From NCBI GenBank assembly GCA_027451645.1, contig DAIDIX010000129.1:1-5635 (forward strand): a stretch of DNA of 5,635 nucleotides. The letters are read 5' to 3'. Numbering within the stretch: the stretch's first letter is position 1; the number at the start of each line of letters is the position of its first letter. The notes under the pieces were generated by a model. The model was not told the DNA's origin. It saw nothing but the letters and a program-made list of their open reading frames with translations, and did not search any database. Origin of the DNA: Candidatus Dormiibacterota bacterium. GTDB lineage: Bacteria > Chloroflexota > Dormibacteria > Aeolococcales > Aeolococcaceae. Positions 5,085 through 5,635 of the stretch are shown here, piece after piece. Made by a program: the position numbers and the translations under genes.

Positions 5085-5635
5085 TCATGCTCCTGTCGAG
5101 TGGGGGGCCTTTCGGGCAGGGATGCGGGATCTCCTCTCACTCCATGATGGTGTGGAGTCGATGAATGCATAGCAGTCTGCTGGACGGCCCGACCTGCCGA
5201 GCACCCTCCCTCCTGTGCGCTGCACGAGTCCCGAGGCGATGAGCTCCCGCCGGAAGTTCGAGGGCTCATACTGCATTCCGCTGATCTCCTCAAACACATG
5301 CCGTGCCTCAGGCATCGTGAACTCCCGGGGGAGAAGTCCGACTGCAATGTTCGAATACCAGAGCTTTCCCCGAAGGCGGTCAACACCATCACGGATCATG
5401 GAATCGTGATCAAATGCAAGTGCAGGCGGGGAGGAGACAGGCCACCATTTTCCTGCATCCCCATGGGGATGATGCTCACCGTCTCCGTAGCCATGGAGAC
5501 TGTGTGCAGGAATGAGTGCAAGGTACGCGATTGCTGCAATCCATCCACGGGGATCGCGTCCAGGTTCTGCATACGTCTTCAGCTGCTCAAGATAGATGTC
5601 GCCGACACCTGTCTTCTCTGTGAGCTTCCGCTGTG
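5085..5635 (-). CDS. nrtR: NrtR-type NAD-metabolism transcriptional regulator (partial, N-terminus beyond window)
   Basis: The last 182 codons are visible and the reading frame stays open to the window edge. The first visible residues, QRKLTEKTGV, align with the end of the Nudix box (consensus RE-U-x-EE-x-G-U). The typical NrtR stretch YLEQLKTY, then GRDPRGWIAAIAYLALIP, follows. After a linker, SNIAVGLLPREFTMPEARHV and EPSNFRRELIASGLV form the winged-helix DNA-binding domain, closed by GRSGRPADCYAF and a basic tail of about 20 residues. The family represses NAD synthesis and salvage genes and is typically released by ADP-ribose. Two catalytic Glu positions of the Nudix box are Lys here, which fits a non-hydrolytic sensor. 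It is encoded directly upstream of pncB in the same direction, and the palindrome at 5033-5053 is its likely target. A real Nudix hydrolase with a fused wing domain is the alternative, made less likely by the degenerate box. Confidence 0.88.
   Translation of the reverse strand, partial: QRKLTEKTGVGDIYLEQLKTYAEPGRDPRGWIAAIAYLALIPAHSLHGYGDGEHHPHGDAGKWWPVSSPPALAFDHDSMIRDGVDRLRGKLWYSNIAVGLLPREFTMPEARHVFEEISGMQYEPSNFRRELIASGLVQRTGGRVLGRSGRPADCYAFIDSTPSWSERRSRIPARKAPHSTGA

Noticed and set aside
1..5635. A defence system, mobile element, CRISPR array or other wholly new system
   Set aside because: All five genes belong to recognised housekeeping or metabolic families, packing is operon-like, and there are no repeats, integrase, transposase or tRNA. 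The possible novelty lies in regulation and gene grouping, not in new protein families.

Overview
The window is bacterial, and all five genes lie on the minus strand. In transcription order, from the right end of the window to the left, they are: the C-terminal part of a NrtR-type (Nudix-like plus winged-helix) NAD regulator, nicotinate phosphoribosyltransferase (pncB), nicotinamidase (pncA), a complete bacterial-type Lon protease (LonA), and the N-terminal part of a metallo-beta-lactamase-fold hydrolase. Both outer genes are cut by the window edges. No RNA gene, mobile element, CRISPR array or integration site is visible, and no stretch longer than about 65 bases lacks a gene.

Layout. 5085-5635: NrtR-like regulator, 3' part only. 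5022-5084: a 63-bp intergenic region with a 21-bp imperfect palindrome at 5033-5053, a possible -10 element inside it, and a strong Shine-Dalgarno for pncB. 3663-5021: pncB. 3088-3666: pncA, overlapping pncB by ATGA. 3032-3087: a 56-bp gap with two adjacent inverted repeats, the second covering the lon ribosome-binding site. 506-3031: lon. 1-509: MBL-fold hydrolase, overlapping lon by ATGA.

How the genes fit together. PncA converts nicotinamide to nicotinate, and PncB converts nicotinate to nicotinate mononucleotide. Together they form the deamidating (Preiss-Handler) NAD salvage route. NrtR proteins repress such genes and sense NAD-derived nucleotides, typically ADP-ribose. The visible end of this protein's Nudix box carries Lys where two catalytic Glu are expected, so it is probably a sensor rather than an enzyme. 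The palindrome in front of pncB is the natural candidate for its operator. Lon and the MBL hydrolase follow in the same direction. Whether they belong to the same transcript, and so to the same regulon, is inference.

Organism. GC content is moderate (about 58% in the stretch I counted). Alanine is often GCA, and I saw no TTA or TTG leucine codons in the first roughly 200 codons of pncB. A soluble LonA with no membrane segment, together with NrtR, argues for a bacterium. The nrtR-pncB-pncA arrangement and the NAPRTase type would suit Actinomycetota or Chloroflexota, but I cannot place it with confidence. The individual proteins belong to known families. The less ordinary points are the joining of lon to a NAD-salvage cluster and the structured pncA-lon junction.
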